Notes: generated by a model from the letters alone, not told the origin. A stretch of DNA of 64,000 nt from Lingula anatina (GCF_001039355.2 NW_019775823.1:82541-146540); one strand, 5' to 3'. Positions 1 to 12,800 are shown, counted from the stretch's first letter. Made by a program: numbers and translations.

Positions 1-66
1 AAACTACTTTATCGACTTTCAGTGAGTGCCACGTTTATTTTCTTTGTGCTTTAAGAGCAGAAGTTG

Positions 67-593
67 CCAGGGCCGTAGCCTCCGGGGGGGCAGGGGGGGG
101 CAGCTGCCCCCCCTGGGATTTGAGGTGCAAAAAAATAATCGCAAAGGTGAATAAAAATAATTGCAAAGTTGGTATCCCACTCATGGCCACTAGACAATCA
201 TTCAACAATCTGTTTACAAAGGTGTACTGTTTTTAGACAATCTACGAAATGAAGTCCAATTGGCATGTTGTGTTGAAAAAATGACTGTACCTATGGCAAA
301 ATGAACCCACAATTTCTGACTTGTGATTGAGCAATAAATAACAGTTAAAATGCACCAGAATGCAGTATTATACATACAGTTTTTAAAAATTTTCCACACC
401 GTGGGAGGGGGACCCCCCTCCCACACCCTCCCCCCTCGAGGNCCAGAATGCAGTATTACACATACAGGTTTTAAAAATTTTCCCCCCCGGTCGGGAGGGG
501 GACCCCCCTCCCACACCCTCCCCCCTCGAGGGCTTTGCCACCTCGTGTCCGCTTACTGCCCCCCCTGGCATTTTGCTCAGGCTACGGCCCTGG
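67..593. mobile_element. Short inverted-repeat DNA element with internal duplication
   Basis: The ends are perfect 15-bp inverted repeats: ccagggccgtagcct at 67-81 and its complement at 579-593. The 3 bp ttg flanks both sides. Inside, a G/C-run-rich block occurs twice (about 350-440 and 450-535), each with the same cagaatgcagtatta stretch and a gggaggggg/cccccctccc palindrome. One unresolved base is at 442. No coding capacity is seen, so it is probably non-autonomous. A related element with similar ends lies at 48429-48585. It sits just downstream of the last visible exon of the left MAM gene. Confidence 0.55.
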
Positions 594-601
594 TTGCCTA
601 C

Positions 602-2542
602 CTGTTTTTGACCAATGTGTAAAAATAACACTCCCACTGGAATTAACTGATGCCACTTTCAGAGAACCGATGGTTGAGCCGTACATGTGGTAAAAGAAAC
701 GTAGACAACGTTGTGAAAACGTTTCCTGGATAAACGGGAAAAGCAACTGCGCGGAATAAACTGTAAATGAGCCGCTTGTCTCCAAGTACATGTAATAACC
801 ATCTGTCAAAAAAAGGAAAAACGTATTTCACAATATCCGTTCGCTGGTCCTTACCTTTGCAGGACAAATGAAAAAAGTGTAAAAGAAAACAAAATGGATA
901 TGGTTATATATATATACATTGCATTTATTATTTGGTTTCCAGCTAACTTGGTTGATGCATGAATGACGTGTGTGCCAGTAATATAACTAACAACCTTATT
1001 TATTTATTATTGACCGAATGCACTGATGATCACCTTAAACATATTTTACAAACCTCCTGTCGTATGATCACCATTTGGTCCTGTGTTATTACTGGGCGTC
1101 CTCCCTCTATGTCGTGTCCAGTTAGGATTAGTATGGCTGCCGTCAAACGTAAAATTGCATATGGACGACTCTTCAAATGTGCAGTTCAACAAAACTTCCA
1201 CTGGAGAATGTACCGTTTGTTCCGATGATAAACCTAAAGGAAGATTTTAACATTGTGAAGTGTCTGTATCTATGGAAGCAATTATATATGCACCTGAAAG
1301 ATAAGAAGTTTGACACATTTTGCATTAAATCCAGCTGTGTTTATTTATGATAGAACATTTATACCTGGTGACATCAAATATAACATGGAATTCTCTTGGT
1401 GGCCAATATTACAGCCATAGAAGTATAATGCCTACGTGCACCTGTTGGTCATGGAATGACCAATACGTGAAAACAATACGATGACAATTAAAACCAAACG
1501 AGAAGCAAATGCAAATAAAAGAGCGACAAAAATAACTAAAACACAATATGACAATAAAACATAAAGGAAGAAGTCATTAATTAAAGGAACTGCTTCTTTA
1601 AAATAGTCCAATAACAGTTTCTTTTAAAAAGTTAAAGTTTCTGAAGTGAGTTCGTTCAAATTTCTTAGAGGCTATGGAATAAAAGTCTTTGCAGATCTAG
1701 CAGTTATACGCTCCTGGATATAAATATTCTGCGAGTGTCTCAGAGAATGCGAATGTTTTTTTTTTTTTAATTTTGGTAATTAATGGTTCAGTATATGCGA
1801 TTCGATAGACACGCTTGTAAAGATTTTTAAAAAGGCATAAATCGTTGCGCATGGTTTGCGAAGAAACAGTTTTTTTAATTATTATTATTTTATTATTATT
1901 ATTTGTTTTTTATTTTTATTTTCTTTTATTTATTTATTTTATTTATTTATTTTTTTTTTTTTTTAATTTTTATTTTTTTTTTTTTTTTTGTAATGCCTCG
2001 GTGTACGACATGTTTGGATACAGTATTTTGACAACTGTTTTCTGGTCGCATTCAATTTTTCACCTTGGCACTTGGTGGTGCGTGATTTTGAATAAGTTTG
2101 AATAAGCTTCGTAGATTAAATGGATAAACAACGCAGAAGCCTTTAACAAAGTGGGTAATGCATGTACAGAAGACACAGTGGATAGTCAAGTCGCCACCAT
2201 GAGGCAGGTTTACTTTGTTCACGTTGTCAGGGCCCGTACTGACTGAAAAATCTATTTACAGGAGTGACCAGGACTCAGAAGCTATAAAGTATACGATCAT
2301 GAACGGTTTCAAAAATGGCATTCTATATCTGATGCAAAAATATATCGCCCCTGCAAATACAGTATGCCTGAATTTGGTAAAAAATGATTTAATCAAACCT
2401 ACCTTTGGTGCCTATTATTTAATTAATGGTATATTACATGTAGTATAGATGGATGATGTAAAGTAATTTTATCATACTTACCAAGAAGACCTACAGCCGT
2501 CATCAAACAACCAAATATTCTTCGAGCTGCTCTTCCCGTCAT
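602..2542 (-). CDS. MAM-domain membrane protein, paralogue 2 (5' part, runs off window)
   Basis: Three phase-matched exons read leftward: 2542-2482, 1233-1054 and 802-602. Exon 1 (61 nt) encodes an ATG and a hydrophobic signal peptide, MTGRAARRIFGCLMTAVGLL. Exon 2 (180 nt) begins the MAM domain with NCTFEESSICNF and the DHTTG turn. Exon 3 (201 nt) carries DGYYMYLETSG, RCLRFFYHMYG and TIGSLKV, the usual MAM core. Exons 1 and 2 have the same lengths and phases as those of the neighbouring complete gene at 3939-8790, so the two are tandem duplicates. The last MAM exon, any stalk and any membrane segment are not found in 1-601 and must lie left of the window. MAM domains are extracellular adhesion or oligomerisation modules. 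The ligand is unknown. Confidence 0.8.
1858..1990. repeat. T/A-rich low-complexity tract
   Basis: Long T and ATTT runs lie inside intron 1 of the left MAM gene. No other structure is seen. The reading frame across it codes only Phe/Leu/Tyr/Ile runs and is not a gene. Confidence 0.85.
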
Positions 2543-3543
2543 CGCTGCGTTTGGTTTGGACTGGGGAGGTTAACTTTAACAAGAATTCAGAAAATGAAAA
2601 CACAAATTAGAAGAACGCCGCCCGGACGTTTCATTTACAATTCACCTCCCTTTTGTAAGATGACGGGTGACTTTTCGACCCCAACTAAGTTTCCGTCAAA
2701 GAGGTTTCTATATTTCCTATCTCTTATTGTTTACCCATATGTCAAGATGACGGGAGAGATATTGAGAAGTTCGTACTGTACCTCTTATCAATAATATAGC
2801 GTACACATAGTTACAGTGTTTGATTTGAAAACGTCGAAACTGATGTCCCTTTCATGTCTAATTGCAACCACCACCATATTTAGAGGCAACAAGATTCATT
2901 TACAGTTATATACAGTTACTGTATGTATATACAACGATCACCGACCCCTACATATATTTTATGTGCCATAAAAAAATTGGCTCCGTAAACTCGTGGAACA
3001 ATCCTTATATAACCCCTATTGCTATGCATCGCTATTCTGGCAGGTCTGATTGTTAATATGAGGTTAAAAGAAAATTTAATGAAAAATCGATAAGTGTGAA
3101 CGTTCATTCCTTCAGAAATACAAAAAAAAAGAAAAGAAAAACCCAAAAATATATAATACAAAACTCATTGTTTTATTAAAAAAAAACACAGGTCTGTGTT
3201 AAGAAGTTTCGCCAAGGTATTTCCACCTTGCACCTGATAAAGCTAACATTAAAACTCGATTCTGGGTACATTGACTGTTTTGATTTGTCTTTCTGTGGTA
3301 CAAAACTGTACATAATTTTAATTTTTCTTTTTAACTGTTTACAATTTGTTCAAATAATTGGATTTAGAATATTTAACACATGTATATTTTCTACTGAATG
3401 GTTCATATTAAAAACATTATGACATTGTTTTCTTTCATGTTTTTTTAAACGTTATCTGAATCGCTGGGTCTCGTGATAATGAAATGTGAAATGGATAATC
3501 CAGACACCAAACCAAATTTTCTGGAAACTGTTATATTTTCTTC

Positions 3544-3621
<78 letters not shown>

Positions 3622-3938
3622 GCACGCACACACACACGCACGCACACATACACACACACACACTTTTTTGTACGAAATACCCTAAACTAAATCATGCTTT
3701 CTCTTTTTAAAAAATATAAACACCGACACTGAACAGCAATTGGTTCTTACAAAATGTCCATTCATTTGATTAATTGTCCGTCTCATTTCACATGCTACCT
3801 CGTTATATTATTCACCAATAATAAACCAAGTGCTGCAAATGTCATATGGATGTGTATACACCGACCAACAGTGTCACATATTGGCCACTTAGAGCCATGG
3901 GATGTTCTTCCCCTTAACTGAAGAGATTTAAGCCAATG
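2543..3938. other. Intergenic spacer between the two MAM genes
   Basis: No exon, RNA gene or clear transposon was recognised. The stretch is AT-rich and holds the compound microsatellite listed separately. It lies upstream of the left MAM gene and downstream of the right one. Confidence 0.6.
3546..3663. repeat. Compound (CT)n-(CA)n microsatellite
   Basis: About 17 CT units pass directly into an interrupted CA tract with ACGC and ACAT variants. The His/Thr and Ser/Leu frames across it are repeat artefacts. Confidence 0.95.
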
Positions 3939-4802
3939 CTATATTTCAGTGGTAGGGGTATGTGGAACAGTTTCTCCGTCTGTGTCCTGTATATATCCTT
4001 GTGTATCCGTGACGTCATGACTGTGAATGACGACATCAGGCTGAGGAAACGGTGCCACGTCATAAGTGGGGTTTTCTATTTTTAACACTCCTGATTCATA
4101 CACGCTACTCCGCGGACTGGGAGCTTCGTTGATGTCAGTGTACGGAGTTTGCCTGCGCCTGTAAAAAACGTCCACATTTTAAAAACCATCGTCTCGTATC
4201 TTTAAATGGAATAACAATTTTGCATAAAATGGGTGCAACAATACTTAATATACACTAATTCTTATTGAAAATTAAAAAGATTTAATATAGCAATTTGCCA
4301 AATAACAGCAACATCACGTGCTATACGCTTCCCTCAGTTGTATTTTGCTTAATGAAAATGCATCTGAAATTAAATGCAAAACATATTTTACACAGAAGTC
4401 ATCAGAACCCAAGGTAATGTGATCGTCAACAAAATGATATTACTCACCGTCTCATAAGTATAACAATTATAAGTATAGTCAGAAGCACCGCAACGCCACC
4501 ACCGGCCGATCCGGCGATTATAGGCATCATATTCCCTACAACAGGATACATAGTGAATACTACAGTGTCTATATTTCAGTTCCACATATAAGCTGTGTAC
4601 ATGAAATTAATCATCATTATAAATAAAGAAATGGACCATAGTGTTAAACAGCAGATATTTAAGATAAAGAGCCCAATGCACTAAACAAATGTAATAACAG
4701 TATGCTTGTGACCCCTTTGATAGGATTGTAATTAAGAAAGACAGCAGTGCATGCATATGTTGTTAAAAAGTTGGTTTCACATTATTTTTTTAACAATCAC
4801 AT

Positions 4803-4891
<89 letters not shown>

Positions 4892-7800
4892 ATGTACCTG
4901 CGTTATCATCCTCACTGTCCTTTCTCTGTTTCTCTCTATCGCCAGCTTTGGGGTCGACCGTTGTCTTGCTCATCTTAGGTGTGGTCATTACAACAGTAGG
5001 CGTGGTTATTGCAGCAGTATGTATTGTTAATACACCAGACGGCGGTATTTTTGACTTGGAACCAATATTTGTTACAGTCATGATTACATTCGAAGACGTT
5101 TGTGTGTTTGCTGCGGTGGTAGGAGTAGTTTCCACAGTGGTAGGCGTGGTTGTTACAATGGTTGGCGAGGTTGTTACAGTGGAAGGTGTGGTTGTTACAG
5201 TGGTAGGCGTGATTGTCGTAGTGGTAGGCGTGGTTGTTACAGTGGTTGGCGTGGTTGTTACAGTGGAAGGTGTGGTTGTCACAGTGGTAGGCGTGGTTGT
5301 CGTAGTGGTAGGCGTGGTTGTTTCAGTGCTAGGCGTGGCAGTTACAGTGGTTGGCGTGGTTGTCGTAGTGGTTGGCGTGGTTGTTACAGTGGTAGGCGTG
5401 GTTATCGTAGAGGTCGGCATGATTGTTACAGTGTAAGGTGCTTTCGTCGTAGTTGTAGGCTTATTTGGTACAGTGGGCGAAGTTTTTTTAGTAGTTGAAG
5501 GCTTGCTTGTGGTAGCGGTGGGCGTAATTTTTGCAGTGGTTGGCGTTGCTTTCGCAGAGGTTGACGTGATTGTTCCAGTGGTTGGGGTGGTTGTTGCAGG
5601 AGTTTTCGTGGTTTTCGTATTTTCAGGTTTGGTTGTTTTAGTTGTTTGCGTGGTTGTTACAGTCATCAAAGTGGTTGTAATATTGGTAGGTGCAATTGTG
5701 GTTGTGATTGGCACTGTGGATGTCGTCGTTGACTGAGTGGTTGTAATCGGCATGGACGTCGTACTTGTCGTAGCGGTAGGCGTGGTTGTGGTAGTGGTAG
5801 GCCGGGTTGTTGTACTGGTAGTTGCAACGGTTGTGGTGGGCACGGATGTCGTGGTTGATGGAGTGGCTGTGATAGTGGTAGGCGTGGTTTCCATAGTTGT
5901 CGGAGTAGTTGTCTCAGTGGTAGGTGTGGCTGTTGTTGTTGTCGGAGTGGTAGGCGACGTTGCGGTACTAGTAGAAGTGGTTGAAGACATGGTATTCGTA
6001 GTTAACGGGGGTGAGGTCGTCGTGGGTGGCATATTTGCTGTAGTAGTAGGAGTGGTAGTCGTAGAAGCAACTGACGAAGACACCGTAGTAGAAGCTGCCT
6101 CTGAAGTAAGATGTCCAACGCAAGGCTCATTTTCGATAATCACATCATCAACTGCAATGTCACCATAGGCAGAACCTGCTCGTTTTGCCACAAATGCCAG
6201 ACTAGTAGCTCCCACAGGTATGTCTGCTGTGGCATTTTTCCAGGCGGGACCTTGATTATCTGTTTTTAAGGAAATCACAACGCTTAGATACGTACAGTTA
6301 TAGAAAAAGTGCCACTCGATGAGCCCAGTTATAATCTGATTCAGATATTGATTTAAAAGAGATATTAACCTAAATAATTTTCCAGTGAGATGAGTTATCC
6401 GTTCTCTTTAATATTTGCGCCTTATCTGGTATCGAATTACGAAATATGCATGGATAAATATCGGCACTTTGATTATTATGATTCGGATCCGCTTTCTATA
6501 TTTGAAATACGCCACCTTTACACAATGATGTAATTAATGATGTAGTAAAAGTAAAACTTAGACCCCATTCCCAGAGATTAGATCGATCCAACTAGATAGA
6601 CCTAACTCCCTGGGGGTTCACGCTAAATAGCTGTCAGCCGAGCGGGCACGAAAGTAAATTACCCCTTACAGCTTGTAGTAGGCGGGACGGACATTTAAGC
6701 CGGATTATCTGACAGTAATCTAGTGAGACTCCCCACGGGGATAGATCGATCTTAAATCTATGGGAATGCGCCCTTACTCTCCATTGACCACAGAGTCTGA
6801 GTAACGCTCCCAGTAGAGTTTATGACAGCCACTGTCAATGAACCAACTACTGTTGGTGCATCGATATTAGCATACATGTGGTAGTAGAACCGTAGACAGC
6901 GAGCATACATCGTCTCAACCAATGGCGGGAAGAGTAACCAGGCTTCAGAATCAGGCAACACCCCACTTGCCTCCATGTACACATAATAACCAGCTGTAAA
7001 AAACACAAAATCAATCACATTAGGTTGTACATATACACTTATACTCATTTCATGTAAAGCACACAGTTTACAGTCGGTCAGACGAAAGAACAAGTTCTGT
7101 ATCTATGTATAACGCATTTTTCAATCAGTTGCATTATAAAACAACGTGTGTGGATTGCTGTTAGCTTCTTGTATAGGTATGCTAGTACTTTCAACTCAGG
7201 TTTGTGATTGATGGCAAAGCATTTAGATTATTTGGTACTGAATTATGTGTGGTTAAGGTACATTTTTCGGCACATGCAAGAACAAAATAAAATTAAACGA
7301 GTTCCTTTTAATACATGTACCCTCAGTATCTAAGATGCACATACCTCCTGTAGTGTGGTCACCAGCTGGTCCCGTCCTTTTACTGGGTGTTTCACCTTTG
7401 TGCCTTATCCATTCTGCCTTACTGCGGTTCCTGTCATACGTGAAATTACACATGGAGGACTCTTCAAATGTGCAGTTTAATACAAATTCTGACGGCCCCT
7501 GGGTTACTTCTGAAACTGTCGAACCTGGAAGTTAAAAGCTCCGATGTAATTATACACAACCCGATAATGGTCGATTCAGTGTTTCATGAATACAATGTAG
7601 GACCATATGAGCTTTATTCAGATTACCAATTATCAGTTTCAACGTGGATAAGCGGTTTGCTGATTAATCGTATCACAGACCTTGTCTTATTTTCGACAAG
7701 TTTGTCCTGAAGAGGACTGCCGATGATTTTTATCTTTAAATCGGTGAAATCATACTTCTTAAAATTGAAATTAAAATCACAATTGCCAAGGCATATACAA

Positions 7801-8790
7801 ATTCAATATACATATATAACCATTAAGATGTCAAAGTTTCGTTGTATTTTCTCAAAAAACGTAAGACAAACCTTTTGGCTGTATGGAAATATAATTAGCC
7901 TTATTAAAATAAATTTAAAAAACCGGCAAATGCTTGGTCAGCCATTGTGGGAACATAAGGCGTGGTGATGTTAACCGTAACGTCTTCAGTGGACATCACC
8001 GGGAGGCTCTTATAGGACTCTGATAGTCCTGGGGTATGGACAACATGTATAGTAGTTATCATTTTCCATTTCAGATACAGAGAAATACGGGTTCTGGATC
8101 CGGAGTTGCAAGACTAAAATCCGCTTTGTTAGGTGAATAGTTAAATAACCGAACACAGCAAACGATCACGATTTATGGCAAACACAGGGTACGTCATGCA
8201 CCCTATATAGGCTCCCCTACTCTAACACAAAGACGTTCTCCGCTCCACTCCCTTCGTAAGAAACGGGTATTATAGTGCGCTCAGTGATAGACAAGACATG
8301 ATACTCTGGAACTAGTTATAAACTGTATAAAAAACACGTTTGAATACTGATATAAGCACAGACGCATTGAATAAGTTCCTCAGGCGAGAAAAAAATACGC
8401 GAAAAAAAGGGAATTGAATATTATTTGTATTGTATGCAGAAAAGAAGGATGGCGGTAAGCACACATAAGGTACAATGTATATTAACATACATGTATAACC
8501 GTATTACATGTATGTGCGTGTGCGGTGTCGGGCGGGCATGAGCAAGCGCCCGTTATTGTAGGCTATGGGCTACTTATTATCATGCGTCTTTCTACATGTA
8601 GTAGTGAAGTGCGTTGCGAATTATTTAACGGTTCTCGGTCATACAATTAAGACGTACTTATTTTGATAAACGACATACCTGTATTATATTTGATCAGACG
8701 ACAGTCTTAAGAATTTGCTACAGTCTTACCTGTTACAAGAACAACAATAACATATCCTAAAACTGGGAATCGACTGCCTTTTAAAGACAT
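3939..8790 (-). CDS. MAM-mucin type I transmembrane protein with NPxY tail
   Basis: Six exons join in phase: 8790-8730, 7524-7345, 6993-6778, 6259-4898, 4535-4448 and 4158-3939 (2127 nt, 708 aa). In order the protein has a signal peptide (residues 1-20), one MAM domain (about 38-199, with NCTFEESSMC, GYYVYMEASG, RCLRFYYHMY, and GDIAVDDVII ending in NEPC), and a Thr/Pro stalk of roughly 370 residues built largely on TTTPTTV heptads and expected to be O-glycosylated. A short acidic/basic linker follows, then one membrane helix (611-634), and a cytoplasmic tail of about 72 residues with tyrosines at 641, 655 and 667. The last lies in ENPTYDV, an NPxY motif of the kind bound by PTB or endocytic adaptors. 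This architecture suggests an epithelial or blood-cell surface receptor or adhesion mucin. I do not recognise a named orthologue. The start is supported by the hydrophobic leader and the matching exon 1 of the paralogue. Confidence 0.85.
4803..4888. repeat. (CT)n-(GT)n microsatellite in a splice-donor flank
   Basis: About 29 CT units followed by 14 GT units lie immediately inside intron 4 of the MAM-mucin gene. The first GT repeat is only about 10 bp from the exon 4 donor (minus strand, gtacat at 4897-4892). Confidence 0.95.
5120..5440 (-). repeat. Coding 21-bp minisatellite of the mucin stalk
   Basis: Tandem 21-bp units (plus-strand form ggcgtggttgttacagtggt plus one base) encode TTTPTTV heptads on the minus strand. 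More diverged units continue to about 6050. Such arrays usually vary in copy number between individuals. Confidence 0.85.
6564..6770. mobile_element. MITE-like element, copy 1
   Basis: A roughly 207-bp sequence with imperfect terminal inverted repeats (ccattccca against tgggaatg, then gatcgatc against gatcgat). It matches the element at 50044-50267 over its whole length, including ctccctgggggttca and gtgagactcccca. It has no coding capacity. It sits in intron 3 of the MAM-mucin gene and ends right beside the exon 3 splice donor (minus strand, 6777-6771). Confidence 0.65.
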
Positions 8791-9007
8791 TTTCTTCTTC
8801 CTCTCAAGGCGGTTAAAGATAAATTCTTGTATAAGATATTGCACATACTAACATTATAATGCCAATTATTAACTAAATGGACCTTGGATAATCGGCCGAT
8901 TACTGGGGATAAGAAGATTTTCCATCGTAAAACTAAAGCTGGAAGATACAGGGCACATTATTCTTACAGAATGCATGCTCTACATAAAGCAACTAATGAC
9001 AGTGGCG

Positions 9008-9215
9008 GATTTAGGGAGGTGTCATGGGGGTCCTGGCCCACCCCCATCCCTCCTTCGATTTTCTAAAAAAAAAAATCCCACCAATGGTCCACTCTTGAAA
9101 TTAGGATTTTGACTAGCTGAATTACATTGTTAAACCGTACCAAATGGCACCGTTCACCCTCTAAAATGCCAAAAATTTTCGGAGCCCTTCACCGCGGGCC
9201 CCGAAACACACGCAA
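9008..9215. mobile_element. Possible transposon fragment
   Basis: This stretch starts with gtggcggatttaggg and continues with G/C-run and A-run blocks. In my experience this resembles ends of dispersed DNA elements carrying GGCGGATCCAGG-like termini. No matching inverted end was found, so it is weakly supported. Confidence 0.25.
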
Positions 9216-9712
9216 CACATACATGTGTATATTTGTAAGACACAAGACACGGACAAGAGAGGTTAGGCTGATTGCTGATTAACTTGTACATGTACCGGTA
9301 ATAGTACTAGTAGATTTAGGTGTATACCAGCAGGTCTTACTTAGGCTGATCGACACACATACCCAAGCAACTCAAGAGCAAATGTCTAGCATATGTACAT
9401 GCTGTACGTGCACCGTACCTGTACATTTACAGGCTACAGCTTGCAAGACGTTTTCCTCTGAAAGTGCCGCCGTAACTGTACATGTATCTTTCCAAAAAAT
9501 GTCATTCAGTAACGTTATAGTTATAAAGTAAGGTCATATAATTTTTATTTATATTTCTATATATTTAATTTTGACAATCCTATTGTAATCCCATTTGATG
9601 CAGTTAATCTAATGGAAATGGAGAGACGAGAATGTAGCTGTTTGTTTATGCCCTGGGCCGTCTTGGAATAATGCGATTGTAGCGCCATAGTTCTAGCCTC
9701 GTTCTGGCCCTA

Positions 9713-9732
9713 GTTACCAAGTTACCGTAAAC
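9713..9732 (+). promoter_or_regulatory. Candidate degenerate RFX X-box of ODAD4
   Basis: The half-site GTTACC occurs twice in close succession (9713-9718 and 9721-9726) and is followed by gtaaac, about 80 bp before the ODAD4 start codon. X-boxes (GTNRCC plus RGYAAC) bound by RFX factors drive ciliary genes. The second half here departs from consensus, so this is only a candidate. Confidence 0.3.
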
Positions 9733-9807
9733 ATTATTCCGCCATTTTTGTAATTCACTTAGTAGCTAATACAGTCAATCAATACATTTATAGCACGCAA
9801 TCTCAAA

Positions 9808-12800
9808 ATGTATGACGACCAGAACTCAGAAGGTGGGCCCAAAGGGACATATGAGACGTACAAAGCGGAAGGTGACAATTTATACAAACAGGGAGAATAC
9901 AGAAAAGCTATCGAGAGTTATAACACGGTAAGTTTCGTGCACATGTNNNNNNNNNNNNNNNNNNNNNNNNNNNNNNNNNNNNNNNNNNNNNNNNNNNNNN
10001 NNNNNNNNNNNNNNNNNNNNNNNNNNNNNNNNNNNNNNNNNNNNNNNNNNNNNNNNNNNNNNNNNNNNNNNNNNNNNNNNNNNNNNNNNNNNNNNNNNNN
10101 NNNNNNNNNNNNNNNNNNNNNNNNNNNNNNNNNNNNNNNNNNNNNNNNNNNNNNNNNNNNNNNNNNNNNNNNNNNNNNNNNNNNNNNNNNNNNNNNNNNN
10201 NNNNNNNNNNNNNNNNNNNNNNNNNNNNNNNNNNNNNNNNNNNNNNNNNNNNNNNNNNNNNNNNNNNNNNNNNNNNNNNNNNNNNNNNNNNNNNNNNNNN
10301 NNNNNNNNNNNNNNNNNNNNNNNNNNNNNNNNNNNNNNNNNNNNNNNNNNNNNNNNNNNNNNNNNNNNNNNNNNNNNNNNNNNNNNNNNNNNNNNNNNNN
10401 NNNNNNNNNNNNNNNNNNNNNNNNNNNNNNNNNNNNNNNNNNNNNNNNNNNNNNNNNNNNNNNNNNNNNNNNNNNNNTTTTTTTTTCCGAAATATCACGG
10501 CCCTTAAAATACTGCCTCCAAGCTACTTCTATTCCTTGTTGATCTTAAAATGGCATACTAATTAAAACCCAGTTATACTAGTTCCCATTGGCTTTAATTC
10601 TAGCAACTGGCTTTCTTGTATAAGTTGTGAAACATTGGTTCATGCTGTTGTTTGTTCACTAAGCTACAAACCAAAGCTTTGAAAGTGCTGCTTTTATTTG
10701 TGCAACAGAAACCAAATGCACTAAAATAAATCCAAAATGAGAGGCCAAAGATAAGGAGTCACGAACTTGCTAGTATTTTATTGGCTATGTTGTACCAATT
10801 TAATGGTGTATTTGTACAAACAGTACACAGGTGAAGTCATAGTATCCAAATTTTCTGCATACAAACCCAGGTTTAGGTTGTGATGGTTTTCATATATACT
10901 AGGGTATTATGTACTACCCGGGAAAAGGGGGGGGGGGTGAATTTTGTTCAACTAGTTGTAATGATATTGGAGCTAATATATTCTTTAAAAGATATAGGCT
11001 TTGTGCATTGGTTTCAGTGTTATCAACTGAAACCACTTCAGTACATGTCATATTGTTATTGACATACACTGCTCTGATTACTGGTTGCACATGCTTTATT
11101 TAAAGAGTGCACAACTTATATTATGTTTAATTTATTTGTCAGTTAATGTTTACAGTGTATGATGTATACTAATCAGAATTGTGCCATAAGTTGTTTTTTC
11201 TCTTAATAGAAGACTATAATAAATTACAGCATACAGCCATTTTGTTAGTCACTGTTTCTTATAAAGCATGTCTTATTTCAGGGAGGGGGCTTAAAAGAAC
11301 CATCATTTTGGTTGGAAAAAAAGCCCTCTGAATTGAAATTTGATCTAGGATCTATGTACTTCCTCAAGTCAACTAAGGGAGTAAAGATGTCCACTTTTTG
11401 AGAAAAATGGCCCCCTCTGAAAACGCTGCTACATGCCTGTATACCCTTTATATCCATTGACAACAACCACGTGTATCCAGTATCCATTTCCCCCACATAT
11501 CCATTGGCAACCATCACATGTATCCAGTATTCATCACTCACTTAAATCAATTGTAACAATCTCTTTTACTCCATAGCAAAATAAAACTGCCTTCCCAATT
11601 GGATAAATTAAATTTCTATTGAGGCATGACCAAAAGGTCATACTGAAATTGTTCTGTTAACATGAATATTTTGTTCATGAAAAATATTCTTTAGAGAGCG
11701 CTTTGGATAGACGATATGAATGAAATGAGAGAAGAAGAGACGTGGATTTTGCTTATCTGCTGCGAAAGTTGTTTAATGTAAATCACCAATATTCTCCTTT
11801 GAGTAGTATTTTCAAATCAATTCATGCAAGATTATTAAGAATAAAAACAGATCTGCCTTTGAAATTGGTAAACTTAACATACATAGCCAAATGGTGTTAA
11901 TAAGCCTATTGCAACGTTTTAATGGCAAATTTTGCAGTAGCACAGATTTTTAGCCTTTGTTGGGATGATGGAAGTTCTCCAAAGAAGTTATATCTAGGGT
12001 TTATACATGGATGAGGGCAAGGTGGCTTCACAAAAAGTTGAAACTTTCGTTTTCCATTCACGTGTGGTATATGTTCAGAGACCATGCCATATGTTAAAGT
12101 CGTGTTGTGTTGCGGCGATGCAGGATAATAAAGAGATTAAACGGTGAAAGTTGCTCATGTTATTATTTGAGTTTTGCATTTAATTGTCAGTAGTAGAGGC
12201 GAGATGCACTTTAAGTGCATAGTCCAATTGACACTCACATTTTGATAATAAGTAAATCTTGTGTGGAAAGCTTTATTTCACATTTCTGGACACAATGAGT
12301 CGAACTTCTTTTTGTACCTAGCATGTCAAGAATTGCCACTTGGCACTATAACTGGCACATTTTTCGAGTTCTGTTTTTTCTAAACGAAGGCGGGATTTTA
12401 TTTACATGCCGTAGGTACATTGCACGCGTGAAAGACTCGGACGTTTTTGTTCTTCCCAAATGTTGTTTGAAATTGGTCTCGTTGACAGAATTTGCACATG
12501 CCTCAGTCTTTTACGTTGAATGTGCATAGCCCAGAGTAGACGATTTGAATGAAACGAGAGAAAAATAGACGTGAACTTTGCTTACCTGTTGCAAAACTTG
12601 TGTTTAATGTAAGTGACCAAATATGAAGGTATGATGCTAGGTTAGTAAATAATATTTGAATGGTAGGGAATGAAGTGAATGTCATTCGTTCAAACTGTAT
12701 AAGAACCGGCGGTTTTTTCCAATTTTGAAGGTACAGCCTTGTTGATAATGTGGTTATTTATAGCGTAATAGTTCCACACCCAGCTCTTTACCTCGCGTAG

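Noticed and set aside
3473-3710. His/Thr repeat frames
   Set aside because: Translation of a microsatellite.
4747-6168. Long plus-strand frames rich in Val/Gly or Arg/Ser/Gly
   Set aside because: They are antisense readings of the repetitive Thr/Pro mucin exon on the minus strand. There is no leader, domain or splice support.
9808-10542. A frame of 244 codons continuing through the N run
   Set aside because: Only the first 40 codons are real exon. A clear donor (gtaagt) ends it at 9927 and the rest is unresolved bases.
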